Shown one piece after another: positions 22,374 through 34,219 of a DNA stretch of 64,000 nucleotides. Origin of the DNA: Trametes villosa. Its lineage: Eukaryota; Basidiomycota; Agaricomycetes; Polyporales; Polyporaceae. The translations under genes were made by a program, and so were the position numbers. The notes under the pieces are model-generated. The model was not told the DNA's origin, did no database searches, and saw nothing but the letters and a program-made list of their open reading frames with translations. Every line of letters begins with the position of its first letter. Position 1 is the stretch's first letter. The stretch lies in NCBI GenBank assembly GCA_002964805.2, contig PUDQ02000113.1:434001-498000 (forward strand), in the 5' to 3' direction.

Positions 22374-23596
22374 TCAAGCCTCCGAGTACGTCGGCGGCAC
22401 GTCCGCCAACTCATGCGCTCCAAGATCATGCCCCGCGCTGCCACCCGCGCCCGCCGACGAGGACGGCTCGCCCGCCGCATTGAACCTAATCCCCGAGTCC
22501 GCATGGAACGTCGCGGGCTGCGGGACGGACAGCAGCCCCGCCTCCGCGGCCTTGCTCCGCGGCTGGTTCGGGCTCTCGCGCACCGGCGCCGCGCCCGTCG
22601 CGATGTAGAGCGACGGCGGGTGCGACGGTCCGGAGGTCCCGCTGTAGTCGCTTACGGGCGCCTCCGAGGGCGTGTACGCCCCAGCGGGGGCCTGGGCACT
22701 GTAGGGGAGCCCGGGGGCGCTGTAGGCGGAGGGCGCGGAGGTGGAGGTGGGGCCGACGCTGTAGTGGGATTGGGGGGCGAAGGGGACCGGGGTGGTAGGT
22801 GGGATCTCGTAGGGAGTTGGCTTCGCCTCTGTATGATGGAGTCAGCGTCATACAAACTTTCTAGGTTGTTACTGAACTGGCCTTGGTCAAGGAGGTCGCT
22901 GGCGTGCCCACGCGCCGCGTAGAGGTGCGGGTCGCCCCTGCGCCTGTGTCTAAAGCAGAGCAGGTAGACAGCGATAGCGGCGCCGACGAGCACCGCGACA
23001 CCGCCAACAACTCCTCCTACGATCGCGCCCACGTTAGGGCCGGAGGATGAACTTGCAGGTGCTTGTGCAGATATGGCATTGGTAGGCGCAGGGAGGAAGC
23101 TCGTGACGACCATCTGGGAGGCTGTCGGCGCAGCCCCGCTGACGGGCTGGTACGCGATGAAGTCGAGGGCGAACGGGTAGTCCTGGGTGGCATTGAGGAC
23201 AGTGAGCTCGAGCAAATGCTGCGAGCTTGTGAAGTCTTCGATGTCGAAGAATGGGAACTCGAAGTTCAGACTGCCGTTGTTCGGCGCAGTCGTCGTCTGC
23301 AGCACGCGTCCATCGACCGAGAACTGGATCGCGGGAGGCGCGCTGGTCTTGACGGTTGTCGCTAACCCGAAGACGGCAAGGGCAGTTCCTACAAGAAGCC
23401 GTCAGGTACGTTGCAGGCAGCGTGATCGCGTCCGCTTACCCGAGAACGTCAGGCTGGCCTTCGCCCCGGTGACCCCCTCCGTCAGTGTGCCCTGCAACGC
23501 ACTGTCGATGCCCGTCCTCGGAAACCACAGGTTCGGCGTCTCATAGTTGATGGAGTTCAGGTTGCTGTCGTCAACAATAAACAACGAGTCGCCCAT
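22374..23596 (-). CDS. Single-pass membrane protein with N-terminal jelly-roll-like ectodomain (copy B)
   Basis: ATG 23596: MGDSLFIVDDSNLNSINYE, matching copy A (VDGADTTSIKY) and likewise without a signal peptide. After a short intron: ALAVFGLATTVKTSAPP, then LQTTTAPNNGSLNFEFP and LLELTVLNATQDYPFALDFI, which ends the ectodomain. A Ser/Ala-rich stalk is followed by a TM segment (VGAIVGGVVGGVAVLVGAAI, continuing AVYLLCFRHRRR). The Pro/Ser/Tyr-rich tail ends in ADSGIRFNAAG ... ELADVPPTYSEA-stop at 22374. DSGIRF and the terminal PPxY are shared with copy A although the rest of the tails has diverged. Confidence 0.8.
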
Positions 23597-24619
23597 AGCT
23601 GCAGCGGAGGCGGGCGAGGAGGGGGTGAATGGTGGAGAATGGGTGAGTGGGGAGAGGGAAGGACGGTTGCCTCCGGCCGGGGTTGCGCTCTGCTCAGGTA
23701 CGCTTACTTAGGCATCTCCATGGAAGATGGCGGACGGTTCGCCCGCTCGCCGGGTCCCAGCCGAGGGCGTTTCAGACAGGGAGATGTGCACCGCTTCGAG
23801 CGGATTGCACACCATTGGGCGGGGGCTCTCATCGCGTCCAGGGGTCGTGGGCCGTGGCAATCAACTTCGTATATGATCCATGGTAACCCATGTCATCTTT
23901 AGACCGCCAGCTATGTGTTCGTCAATGGAAGAGGTCGTTATATGTGGATGCTCCCGCACCTCTCAGCTACATCCCGAGCAGCTGTCCTGTAAGGGCCATC
24001 TTCAGTATGTTGGTGCGGGTCGCAGCAGATCCTTCTGTGCCACACCAGTGCAATTTGAATTACGACATGGGGATAGAGAGTTCAGTGCACGCTTGCGAGC
24101 GGTGGCGCTATGCGGGTGATGGCATCCAGTCAAGTTGCGGTTGGGCGGCGCGGCCTGCTCGGGCGTCGGCGCCAGTGGCGGTACACGGGCGCTCCGGGAG
24201 GCGTGACAGGCCGGTGTGACACTATGCGCGCTTTTGTCGTCCAAAAGGGGAGGGGTTGACTCGGAGAGAGAGTTGAACAGCTTGGGCCCGTCAGGCTTTC
24301 ATTTCAGCCACCAGCACCTCGCCACGGGTTGCACAGCGACAGTGACGACGACGCCCCGTCTCTCTGCGCCGCACACTGACTAGAGTATCTCCTGGTCTGC
24401 AAACAGCGACCAGCACCCCGAGACCGCTGTGACCTCTGTCGCGGGCTTATCTCAACAAGATCACTCGCCAAATTAGTCCACGGTCACGTCCAGCTACAAG
24501 ACACTCGAACACGCCGTCCGAGTGGCGCTCGCCGCCGCCCAGCCCCGAGTCGACAAGCGATCGGCCGGTCTCAACCACGCGTGCCTGGTCCGAGAAGACA
24601 AGAACTGAACAAGATCAAC
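23597..24619. other. Divergent intergenic region
   Basis: About 1 kb between divergent genes. Short frames (23639-23902, 23890-24219) have no recognisable content. No repeat or RNA is seen. Confidence 0.4.
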
Positions 24620-25963
24620 ATGAGTGCCGCAATACCACAACCACAGCCAGATGCCGTCATGCACGATGAGAGCCAGTCGAACGACAGCTCCAATTTACTA
24701 GCCCCAACCGTGAGTGCAGATACGTGTCTGCTTAGCGAGTGCACGAAATCCTCAAGTTCTCTATGTCTGAAGATCATCGAACACTCGCCGCCACCGGCGT
24801 CGCAACATCCTCCAGCGCGCGACGGCCTTGACCAGTCAAGCCATGTCGGCCTGCTAGCCACGTGCGGAGTCGCCGTCCGCGACTTCGCATACGAGAACAC
24901 GCTGCCGCCCGTCAGGGCCGTCCCACGGTTCTCCGTTCAAACACAACCAAAGGTCCGACCGCTCAAGCGCACGCGCGACATGCTGGACCGTACCGCGGAC
25001 GAGGAGAGCGATGTCGAAGATCCCTCGATCCCGCGGACGTGGTACATCGACTCGAACGGGACCGGCGTGAGCCGCCCCTCACGCTACCGCAAGAGGACGC
25101 AGGCGCTCGCGCGGACGCTCACGGAACCCGCGGACGAGGTGCCGCCCTCCCAGGGCCTCAACACCCGCGAGGGTGGCTTCACTATCCCCTCGTCGCGGCC
25201 GATGTCCCCAGGGCCCTCACAAGGCGTGCCATGGCCGACGACGCCGCACAAGCCACATCGGGAGGCCCAGACAACCTCATTAAGCCCGCTCGCTATATCC
25301 AGCAACGTATCCCCGTCACAGCCCAGCCAGCAAGAGCAGGGCGAGTCGCAGGAGTCCTGGATTGACACGCCCCTTGTCACGCCCAACGGCTCTCTCCAGT
25401 GGCCGCTGCCTGCGATCCAGAACACGAGCACCATGCCCGCGTCTCAACTCGAGTCTGTGCTCCCGCAACTACCCGCCGAGGACGACGTGACGCTCTCTCA
25501 GCTCGGCTTCTCTCCCGCGCGTTCTCAGGCCCAATCGCAGCGCCCCGCCGCGCCCGGGTCTTCCCCCGCAGGCACACCCTCACGCCGGCGACAAGACCCC
25601 CAGCTTCCACCCCCCGCCGAGTTCCGACGGCCTACCCCATCCTCATCCGCGTCGCCACCGCCGCCCGGCTCTCCCCCTCGGTCCAGTCCTGGACAGGATA
25701 CTCGTCCGGGCTCGCCACGGTACCACTTCCGCGAGCGCGCCCCCGCTGCCGCCAACGCTAACGGGAAGAAGCCTGCTGCCACAAGCCGTGCGCGTGCCCC
25801 AAGCCGGACGCGCACCGCAGCCCAGAGTGCGCGCAAGACCACAACAGAGAACTCGGCGCCGCCTGCGCGCAAGAAGCAGAAGCCGTCGCCACCTGCGGAC
25901 CTCCCGGGGCGGACGACGCGATACGGCCAGCGGAAGAACACGAACGTCGAAGGCGTGAGGTAG
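24620..25963 (+). CDS. Disordered, Ser/Pro-rich, basic protein of unknown function
   Basis: Start chosen at ATG 24620 (MSAAIPQPQPDAVMHDESQ). The frame extends a little further upstream only through a GTG. The protein is about 447 residues if unspliced. A 63-nt in-frame stretch beginning GTGAGT and ending AAG (near 24710-24772) could be an intron. It is low-complexity Ser/Pro/Gln, with a central conserved-looking segment (RPLKRTRDMLDRTADEESD ... RTWYIDSNGTGVSRPSRYRK) and a basic C-terminus (PARKKQKPSPPADLPGRTTR) resembling an NLS. No domain is recognised; a nuclear location is likely. Confidence 0.65.
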   Translation: MSAAIPQPQPDAVMHDESQSNDSSNLLAPTVSADTCLLSECTKSSSSLCLKIIEHSPPPASQHPPARDGLDQSSHVGLLATCGVAVRDFAYENTLPPVRAVPRFSVQTQPKVRPLKRTRDMLDRTADEESDVEDPSIPRTWYIDSNGTGVSRPSRYRKRTQALARTLTEPADEVPPSQGLNTREGGFTIPSSRPMSPGPSQGVPWPTTPHKPHREAQTTSLSPLAISSNVSPSQPSQQEQGESQESWIDTPLVTPNGSLQWPLPAIQNTSTMPASQLESVLPQLPAEDDVTLSQLGFSPARSQAQSQRPAAPGSSPAGTPSRRRQDPQLPPPAEFRRPTPSSSASPPPPGSPPRSSPGQDTRPGSPRYHFRERAPAAANANGKKPAATSRARAPSRTRTAAQSARKTTTENSAPPARKKQKPSPPADLPGRTTRYGQRKNTNVEGVR

Positions 25964-25966
25964 TGC

Positions 25967-26637
25967 ATCTGCCCGCTGCCAATTGCATCCGTGTCGATGA
26001 ACCAGGGACGGATGCCCCTGCGCTGTTATCGAGTCGCCGCCCATCCCACCCGAGCCGGCGCCGCCCCAGAAGGAGGGGTGCATCTGTCCATCTCCTCTTG
26101 CAGTGACATACCGTGTGTGCATCACGCCCGCGTTCCGAGGAGACCGTTTGGCATCCTCGAGTGCACACGCGTAGTCGTATTCGTATTCAATTATCTTATT
26201 CTGTTGTGACTGTGTATTGCCCCCATCCATCCATCCGTCCAGCACATGTTGTACCCCACGCCCGTCCTAGCTCACGCTCTTGCGCGTCCTATATCCCCCA
26301 CCTCACCCCACCCCACCCCCATCCTACATCCGGAGCGGACCGCATTTGAACGCTGCATGTCTCTGAATCTTCCACGACCCCCCCCCCTCCGAGTTACCCC
26401 CTCTGTAGCATGTACCGCCTATATAATGACCGCCGGGCCCGAGTCCTCTTGCCACCAGTAGTCATCGCCGTTTACGAACCCAATACATCGATTCACGTCA
26501 CCCTAACGTCCGAACTTCGCGCTGCATATATCATATGCTACAATCCAGGGTATACAATACGACGAACGATCTACAGGTATGTCTACAGTACAAGTCGGAA
26601 TGCTAGGATGCACACATACACAAGAACGCGCTCAGAG
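25967..26637. other. Convergent 3' intergenic region
   Basis: Lies between the stops of the disordered-protein gene and haspin. It contains a short CATC-type microsatellite-like run near 26222-26240 and pyrimidine tracts. No gene is recognised. Confidence 0.4.
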
Positions 26638-29389
26638 TCACGACACCCACCCCCGCTCGATCGCCACCGCGACCAAGTCCGCCGCGCTCTTCGGGCCCGC
26701 ACCCTGCCCCGCCGCCCCCATCAGCGCCGCCCCCGCCCCCGCCCCCGCCCCCGCCTTGCCCGGTGCCTGCGTCTTCCGCCGCCCCTTGCGCGCGGCCGCG
26801 GGCGTGACGACGCACTGCGCGAGGAGCGCCTCGACCTCCTTGAGACACTCGTAGCAGTCGCGCTCGCTGAACTCCGCTGCCGCGGGCGCGGCTACGGCGG
26901 TGCTCTTGCGCGCCGCCGCCACCGCCCGGGGCGCGCGGAGGCGTTTCGACTTCAAGAGCTTGAGCGCGAGGTAGTGCAGCCACTGATGGGGAAACGCGTC
27001 AGTGACTCTCGCCGATAGAAGGGTCGATGGAAGGAGGGGACGCACCATGACGTTCGTGAGCGGCCGGAACGCCTCCCACGCGTCCCCGTTGTGCGCGCGC
27101 ATCATGCGGTACACGTCGAACTGGTAGTCGCCCTCGCCCTCGAACGTCTCCGCGTCGAACGGCGTCCAGTGCACGCGCGGCCCGCCGCCGTCGTGCGCGT
27201 CCATGCGCGCGAGCCCGAGGTCGATGATCGTCACGAGCACGCCGTGCGCTGCGTCGTCCATCGGTGTGCGTGTCTTCCGGCGGCCCGTTGGGGCGTCCCG
27301 CGCGGCGACGTTCTTTACGAGGATCTGGCCCCAGTGCAGGTCGCGGTGCTATTAGGATGTACGTGTGTCAGCCTCGCTTACAGGGGGGTAAATAGTGGGT
27401 ATATGCGCACCTCGAAGCTCACCAGCTCCTCCGCGTCCGCAAGCGTACGTGCTACCTGCCAGAAGACGCTGCACGCCTGACGCCAGCCAGTCTTCACGGG
27501 TGCGCCGAACGTGTATGCCTCGAGATCGGGCCCGCCGTTCGGAAGCACAATGATCGCGTACAGCTGCGAAACGCCGAACGTATCTGTCGCGCGCATATAC
27601 TCATCAGCAACCTCTCGAGAGCAACTGTAAGAGGGTACATACCTGGACGGATGCCCTCGCTCCCCTTCCGCGCATCGTACTCGTCCCACAGGTCAAGCAA
27701 GAGTGAGGGGTACTTCCCGCGCACGACATATGCGCGCAGGAGCTCCACGAACCCAGCGCAGGTCGCGCCCATCGCGCGGGTGACTATGATCTCCTTCAGC
27801 ACGTCCTTCGCGTCGCTCGGCGCGGGCCCGTCTGCTTCCGCGCCGGTAAGTGACTCCATGCGCTCCTCGTCCCGTAGCGGGATGATCTTGAGCACTACGC
27901 CGCCAATGCCAAACACCTCCGAGAAGCTTGCCTCGCCGATCTTGAGGAAGCGCGGCGGGCCCGCGCCCGCGCCTTCGACCGAGGAGTCGTGCACGATGGG
28001 GTCGAAGGGGAACATCTCGATGAACGCAGAGAACTCGTGTGGGCTGGTCTGCGTGCACTCCTCGAGCAGTGGGCGCACGTGTGCGGGCGGTAGAGAGGCC
28101 GCTTCTTCGAGCTGCTGCACCTCGGCGAGCGCGGCTGGGGATAGGTCGAGTTGGGCGAAGTCGAAGGATACATCGAGGTCGGTTGGTGTTGTCGGAGAGG
28201 GAGGAGAGGGCGGCGCGGGGAAGATGGCCCGTCCTTGACGGGCGCGGATAGGTGTGAGCCGGCGGGGTTTCGAGCGGCTGGGACCTGCCTCATCGACCTG
28301 AGGTAGAGACGCGAAGGGTGCGACCTGCGAGGTACGGCTTGGCCGGGTAGGTAGAGTGTGGGATCGTGCTATAGGGACCTTGGGCACAGGTGGTGAACCA
28401 GCTTTGATAGGTTCAGGAGGGAGAGATTCGACGTGAACCGGAGTGGCAAGGGGGGAAGAGGGCGGCGATGGGGAAGGACTGGCAGGAGGGGATACGACGA
28501 TGTTGGCGCGTTTTCGCGCGGGACCTCGCCTGGCCTTTGGTAAAGGCGTAGATATGATTTCCAGCGAGCTGTCTGCTTCAAGAGCTGCCGCGACCGGAGG
28601 TGCATAGTCACTGCCCGAGGAATCATCATCGTCAGAGATGATTATGGGTGCTGCTTTCTGGCCGCGGACGTTACGCCTGGGCCTAGCTAGAGGTACATCT
28701 TCTTCGGTGTCTGAGCTGAGAACAATCGGTGCGCTACGATGGGCCTCTCTTCGGCGAGCGGGTGCCTTAGGCTCAAGGGCGGGAGCGGCCAAGACGTTGG
28801 CAGGAACGTCTGAGCGCGATATTCGCCTTTCCTGGCTGACGCGTCGGCCCTCGCCGTCGAGGACGACGATGTCCAGGTTCACAATCGGCGAGGTTGGGGC
28901 TAAAGCAGAGGTCTTAGCGATAGTCTGGCGGCGTTTGGCCCTGAGCTGGGGAGGGACCGCAGGAGAGGCTGGTGCATTTGGCGCGACAGACCCAAGAGCG
29001 TGCCGTTTGTGCTTGGGGAGCACCGCAGCTCCTAGCTTGACGACTTTGGGAGACCTCTTGCCCTTCCCGAGCCGCTGCAATGACTTTTGCACCACCGATG
29101 TCTTCAGGGAGGTAGGGGATGCCGGTGGACTGTCTGGGACGGCATTTTCACGCCTGTCCGCTGCACCTAGCTTGCTGGCCTTGGAAGCCTTTCCCGTGCG
29201 TTGTGATGGTTTCTGCACCACAGACATCTTGAACGAAGATGGCAGTGGGCTTTCTGGGACGGCGTTTTCGCGCCTGTCTATCCGATCGCCCTCCTTCGCT
29301 TTGCGGCGGTCTATGTCGTCGGAAACGTTGACGATGCGATGCCCGCGGCGGCCATACGCGAAGACTTGTTTGGTGCGTGTGCCCAACAT
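26638..29389 (-). CDS. Haspin-like Ser/Thr protein kinase
   Basis: Start chosen at ATG 29389 (MLGTRTKQVFAYGRRGHRI), since the longer frame upstream adds hydrophobic, non-conserved sequence. A disordered basic/Ser-rich N-terminus of about 490 residues includes a tandem duplication (DRRENAVP[E/D]SP ... SVVQK..QR.GK). The haspin kinase domain follows: LKIGEASFSEVFGIGGVVLKI, KDVLKEIIVTRAM, FVELLRAYVVRGKYP, QLYAIIVLPNGGPDLEAY, SFEHRDLHWGQILVKN (HRD across an intron), VTIIDLGLARMD (DFG replaced, as in haspins), YQFDVYRMMR and LKSKRL. Haspin phosphorylates histone H3 Thr3 at mitotic centromeres. The C-terminal tail has a Gly-Ala run encoded by a GCCCCC repeat (about 26734-26758). The stop is at 26638-26640. 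Confidence 0.9.
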
Positions 29390-29754
29390 GACGGTGGTGT
29401 ACGCGAGTGCGAGTAGGCAGAGAAAGAGCTGCCCGCACGGTCCAGTCCGAGAAATGTACAATAGCGGGTAGTGCAGCGTGTACCTCCAGGTTGTAGGCGA
29501 GACGGAGGAGGCAGCGGGAGGCTGAAGAGCGTCCGGGGTCGAGGGCGGTGGCGGGAGGATCGGAGAGCGATCAGAAACGAACCGTGGCAAAACGCGACAC
29601 GCGTAAAGCCACGTGATCGCGCTTCCCCAAGGACGCGTCCGCCGCGCCCAAGCCTCTCTCCACACACTCTCTCTCGGTCCACGCTCTCCTTCACTAGTAC
29701 ATCAGCTTATTACATCTATCTAGCTTGCTCTGCTCTGCTTCTCTCTTCTCCGCT
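29390..29754. promoter_or_regulatory. Bidirectional promoter region haspin / PSF2
   Basis: 365 bp between divergent starts, with C/T-rich leader sequence before PSF2. No clear TATA box. Confidence 0.4.
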
Positions 29755-30555
29755 ATGGCACTCCCTCCGTCTCTCCGAACCTCCATCACTCCGCCCGAGC
29801 TTGAACTCGTCGCCTCGGAGCAGCTCGTCGAGATTGTTCCTCTTGTCTCCATGGAGCGTACCGCGTTCATCTCCGTACGCCCACCCTTCCATCCATGCGA
29901 TCTTGGATAGTTGCCAATCAAGGATGTATAGGGCGCGTACGGGCCTTTACGGCCACCCACGAAGTGCAAGGTACCCCTCTGGATGGCGTCCAACCTGAAG
30001 CTCAAGAAGAAATGTCACATTGTGGCTCCGGCATGGCTCAACGTTGGTAAGTCCACCCCGTCTCTCTGCAATATTGGCTGCAAGGCCTCACGCTGGCGTC
30101 ACTGCGAAGACTTCCTACAAGAACGCCTGCTGCAGGAAACGACCGACCCGAGTTTCAGTGAGATGCCCTTTCGCTTCGCAGAAGTCGCAAAGATCATCCT
30201 CGACGTGTACGTTCTGCATTGCTTTGCGCGTCTCCTCATTGAAAGTGAACGTGTGTTTCTAGCGCACCAGAAGACCTGCAGAATCCCGACAAAATCCGCA
30301 GTCTCCTGAAAGACATCCGCGAAGCGCGTCAGGCGAAAAGTCGAGAAGGTCTCTCCAAACTTGACCACAACGAGCTCATGGTGCGCTATTTTCCCTGCCG
30401 TTCGATGAAGCATTGCCTCTGACGCACCGACGTAGTTGCCCAACCTATGTGCAATGGAGATCAACGAGATCCGGCCGTTCTTCGTGCGCGGTATGGCCGT
30501 CCTTACCCAACTCACACGGGAACCTCCGCAGGGCGATGCGATGGACCAGGCATAG
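29755..30555 (+). CDS. PSF2: GINS complex subunit Psf2
   Basis: ATG 29755: MALPPSLRTSITPPELELVASEQLVEIVPL, then, after splicing, ISGAYGPLRPPTKCKVPLWM and ASNLKLKKKCHIVAPAWLNV. Next come LQERLLQETTDPSFSEMPFR, FAEVAKIILDV, APEDLQNPDKIRSLLKDIRE and the last exon LPNLCAMEINEIRPFFVRGM ... MDQA-stop (30553-30555). The order and length match Psf2, part of the GINS tetramer in the CMG replicative helicase. Four or five short introns are inferred. It is divergently paired with haspin. Confidence 0.93.
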
Positions 30556-30802
30556 TATTAGCAGTGATGGCTCGTCCGCAGGGATATGGTTTGTACTGGA
30601 GGTATACCCATTGTACACTATCTGTAGCGCTATTGACACACTACCAGTACAACAAGATGTCCAACAGTGCGATGTGACAAGTCGATGAGGTACGTCGTAG
30701 GTGTTCGTGTGTGATAAGTTCGTGAGTTCGTAATTGTCCATGAACACGTGTGAGTCCGTTTTGCAGCGTGAACGCAAGCCCACAGCGAGCTCTGCGCTGC
30801 GC

Positions 30803-33800
30803 TCAGCCCGTCTTGCCCACCTTCGCGCTCAGCTCCGCTATCATCTTCTTCAGCTCCGCAATCTCGGTCTTGAGCTCCTTCACCTCCGTAATGATCACCG
30901 CTTCCCCCGACTGCCCCCATCCGTCAGCACTCTCATCCAAAACTCTGCGCCAAAGAAAGGGAGGAACTCACATGCGTGGTATCCGGGAACGCAGCCACAA
31001 GCTCGCTGAACGGCGTCTTGCTGATCTTGAGCCCGCGCGCCGCGTCCGCGCCCGTGACCTCCGGGTCCTGGAAGTGCGGCGCGTCCTCGCCGCCCTCGTC
31101 GGGCGAGCTGAACCAGTCCTTCACCCAGTGGTTCTTCGCCGGGTCGAGCTGCGCCTCGAAGAGCGCGATCATGCACAGCGGCACGAAGAACACGGTGAGC
31201 ATCACGTAGCGGTTGATCTGAGGGTGCGTGAGTTAAATGAAGAAGAGCGCGAAGCGAGGATGCGGGGAGGGGTGGAACAAACCTTGGCGTACGTCTTCTC
31301 GCTGACGATGAACCTGCAAAGGGTATGTCAGCATGTGTAGACGACTAGGGGCATCATGGTACTCACTCGAAGGGCGCGATGAAGAAGCTCTCGAGGACGT
31401 TGAACGGCGGCGGGTAGATGTACTCGTCCGGTGCCCTGATCATGCTGATCACCTTGCCTGCGAAGTAGGTGAGGTACTCCGCCGCAGCATCCTCTACCAC
31501 CTAGAGAGAAAGAAGGCGTCAAAACCTCGGGGAAAGTAAAAAAAAAATTGAGGCCACGTACATCCTCGTACGCAGACGAGAAGAGGGAAATGAGGACGTT
31601 GAGCAGCACGACTGCGGTCGCAACGTTCCAGCTATGCGCATTCATGAGCGAATTACTCTCTTGCGCACAGCAACATGCTAACACTCACAGGTAGTACAAT
31701 GTCAGCCCAAGTGGTCTGGAATTGGGTTGAGAATTCTTCCTCAGAAGCGAAGGCATGAACAGAGCACTCACGAGCCCGAGAACATGTCGTAATTCGGGGC
31801 CCTGCGAGGGAGTGGCAGTCAAATCACAGTTTATTCTGAGCTCATACGCATAGACATACTGCAGGAGGGCTTGAATCAAGCCATGCAAAATCTGGGTAGA
31901 ACGCGTATCATGAGCGAAGCCTCCGCGGAAGGGTGGTGGAACGCACCTCGGTGGGGTGGTCCGTCTGTCCGTCAGCAGCGTCCAAGGCATATAGACCCTG
32001 CAAGAAGCCGATGCCGAGCAAGGCGAGGAGCTATAATAGCTGGCTGTCAGCATCGGCCTGCGGCAGTTTGGTTCGCGAAGACATACGCAGAAGAAGAACC
32101 CAGACTCCTTGAGCATACGCGCGACGCAGATCTGCATCGTTCCGACGAACCTAAACGCGCATACTGTTAGTTCCTGTGAACCCAAGCCGCATATGCTGCT
32201 CACTTGTAGCCGTCGAAGATAGGAATTAACTCTGTGAATCCGTCAGTGTGAAGGTTACCAGGAGTTCACGGTGACCCTTGACTCACTCATCCTGTCGCAC
32301 GCATATGAATGGTAAGCATATAAGATGGGCGGACACGCGAAAAGCGGCTCACCAGAGGAGAGGGGCCGCGAAACTGAGGCACTGGAAGCTCCGCAGACGG
32401 AAGGAGAGCGCTGGATCACCCGCCGACGCCATACCGACCATACGCAGGGTGAACGCGACAGTGAGGAGGATGTCCGTGGTGGTCGATACGACGTGCCAGA
32501 AGCCAAACGCCCTCCAGGAGACCAGCGTGATGATTTTGAAAATCTATGGTGGGGGCTTAGATGCGTGTCATGCAAGGGACGCCGGATTGTGGGCTTGCCT
32601 TGTGGATATCTATGCGCGCGCAAGTCAGCAGGAAGAGTGCGTGATGTACTGGCGACTTATTTCACCTTCGATGGAGAATGCCAGGGCCAGGACGTACATG
32701 ACGATCTCCCATTCGTCGAGGGAGTCGTTTTCGCTGTTCAACTTCTCCAGAGGCTCCCGTACTATAATAAACAGCCGTGGTCAATAAGGGTCACTCTCGC
32801 GTTGCAGTATCCCAGACGAACCTGCTTGAGAATACGAGAACAGGAAGAGGAACCAGACAGCAATCCGGAATATGTTCTGGTACCTCGGGACACCAAGACG
32901 GCTTGGGTCCAAATGGCTCCAGAAACCCCCGTACTCGACCTCGTTATATGGAACAACTGTGGTTGCACTGTAAGCATACCAACACGCTTTCAAGGAACGA
33001 AGAAGCATACAGCTAACAGCGCCATCGGCGTCGTAAACCTGCACGGTGCGGCCACTCCAGAGATCCTGAATCACTGAGCATTAGAGCGCGTCAGCATACA
33101 GCAATTACCCGGTGTTAAGTTCTCTCACCATCTTGCGCTTCGCTCGAAGAGAGGAAGATTGTACTGGCGACCTACGTGAGCACCCTTACATTCGAAGCGC
33201 ATGCGAAATATTGGACTCACCAATGCGAGTCGATGGCCATCTCGAGTGCACTTATCCTACCGCTCACGTCGCCGTCAACTTCCTTGTGGCGGAAGCGCGA
33301 AGACATGATGGTGGATATCTTCTCCGGCGGAGCTTGGTGGACCGCGCGACGGGCGAGCACCTCGCACGCGGTGGCTGCAAACAGTGTAAGCGTATGCAAC
33401 TGTGCAACGACAATTGGGTATGTTACCTCTGCAGTAGTTTTCATCATAGTCGGCCGGGTTATTGTTGGCCTCCCAAAGGAATTCTTTGCGAGCACGGAGG
33501 AGACAGTATGGCAACTAGCATAGACGCTTGTTCGATGTCTGAACATACACATACACAGTATAAGGGTGCTCACCGCCTCCATGAAGTCTCCCGCGGCAGC
33601 GATATACGCGTTAATGACCTGCGGTGTAATAACACGGCTGGTTGGGTCTTCAATACTGTCTGGTGGAACCTGCACAGGCAGCAGCTTTAAGGTCATAATC
33701 TTGACGCGTCTGACGAGACCTGGAATACAGATATGCTACTGAGCAGTCTGCAAGTAGCGATGCGCCTTGACACACGCACTAGTAATCGTGTCTGGTGAGG

Positions 33801-33858
33801 GGTCATGGTTGACCACCGACAGAGTTGCAATGTTATCTTCAGCACTGGGAGGCGGCAT
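30803..33858 (-). CDS. YVC1: YVC1-like vacuolar TRP cation channel
   Basis: ATG 33858 (MPPPSAEDNIATLSVV); a 60-nt intron joins DTITS to LVRRVKIMTLKLLPVQVPP. Many short exons follow: VITPQVINAYIAAAGDF, ARKEFLWEANNNPADYDENY, VLARRAVHQAPPEKISTIM, then LGVPRYQNIFRI and its hydrophobic continuation, and ILHGLIQALLQYVYAYELRI near the pore. The pore/S6 block ends LNVLISLFSSAYEDV. Cytoplasmic FNVLESFFIAPFE and MLTVFFVPLCMIALFEAQLD follow. The set matches fungal Yvc1/TRP channels that release vacuolar Ca2+. The C-terminus is a predicted coiled coil (EVKELKTEIAELKKMIAELS) ending at 30803. More than ten introns; the exact exon map needs transcripts. Confidence 0.85.
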
Positions 33859-34219
33859 GGCTCAGGCGGCGATAGTCTGGTTCGTCGTATAAACGTTATC
33901 CGGGAGCAGGAGAGCACAGGAGCCGTACAGCAACACAACACGCGAAATGAGCCAGCGAAGGAGGAAGAGCGAGGGCAAGAGACGCGACGAAGGCGAGGCG
34001 GCGGTAGCCACTCTCTGCCGAGCTCTCTGCCCTGGCCATGACGTCCATCTGTGCCTGGCACTGAGCGGGCGCCTGCGGCCTTCTCCACGTCCATTTCGGG
34101 CCGCCCGCCTCCCACATGCGGACAGGGCGCTATCGGAACTTGCCGAGATCTCGTCGCGTCCGCGCTGCATGATACTGCGCGCTTCCAGCGCTGTGCTCAC
34201 TCAACTTACACCATCCACC
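33859..34219. promoter_or_regulatory. Bidirectional promoter region YVC1 / ARPC3
   Basis: 361 bp between divergent starts; no TATA box seen. Confidence 0.4.
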
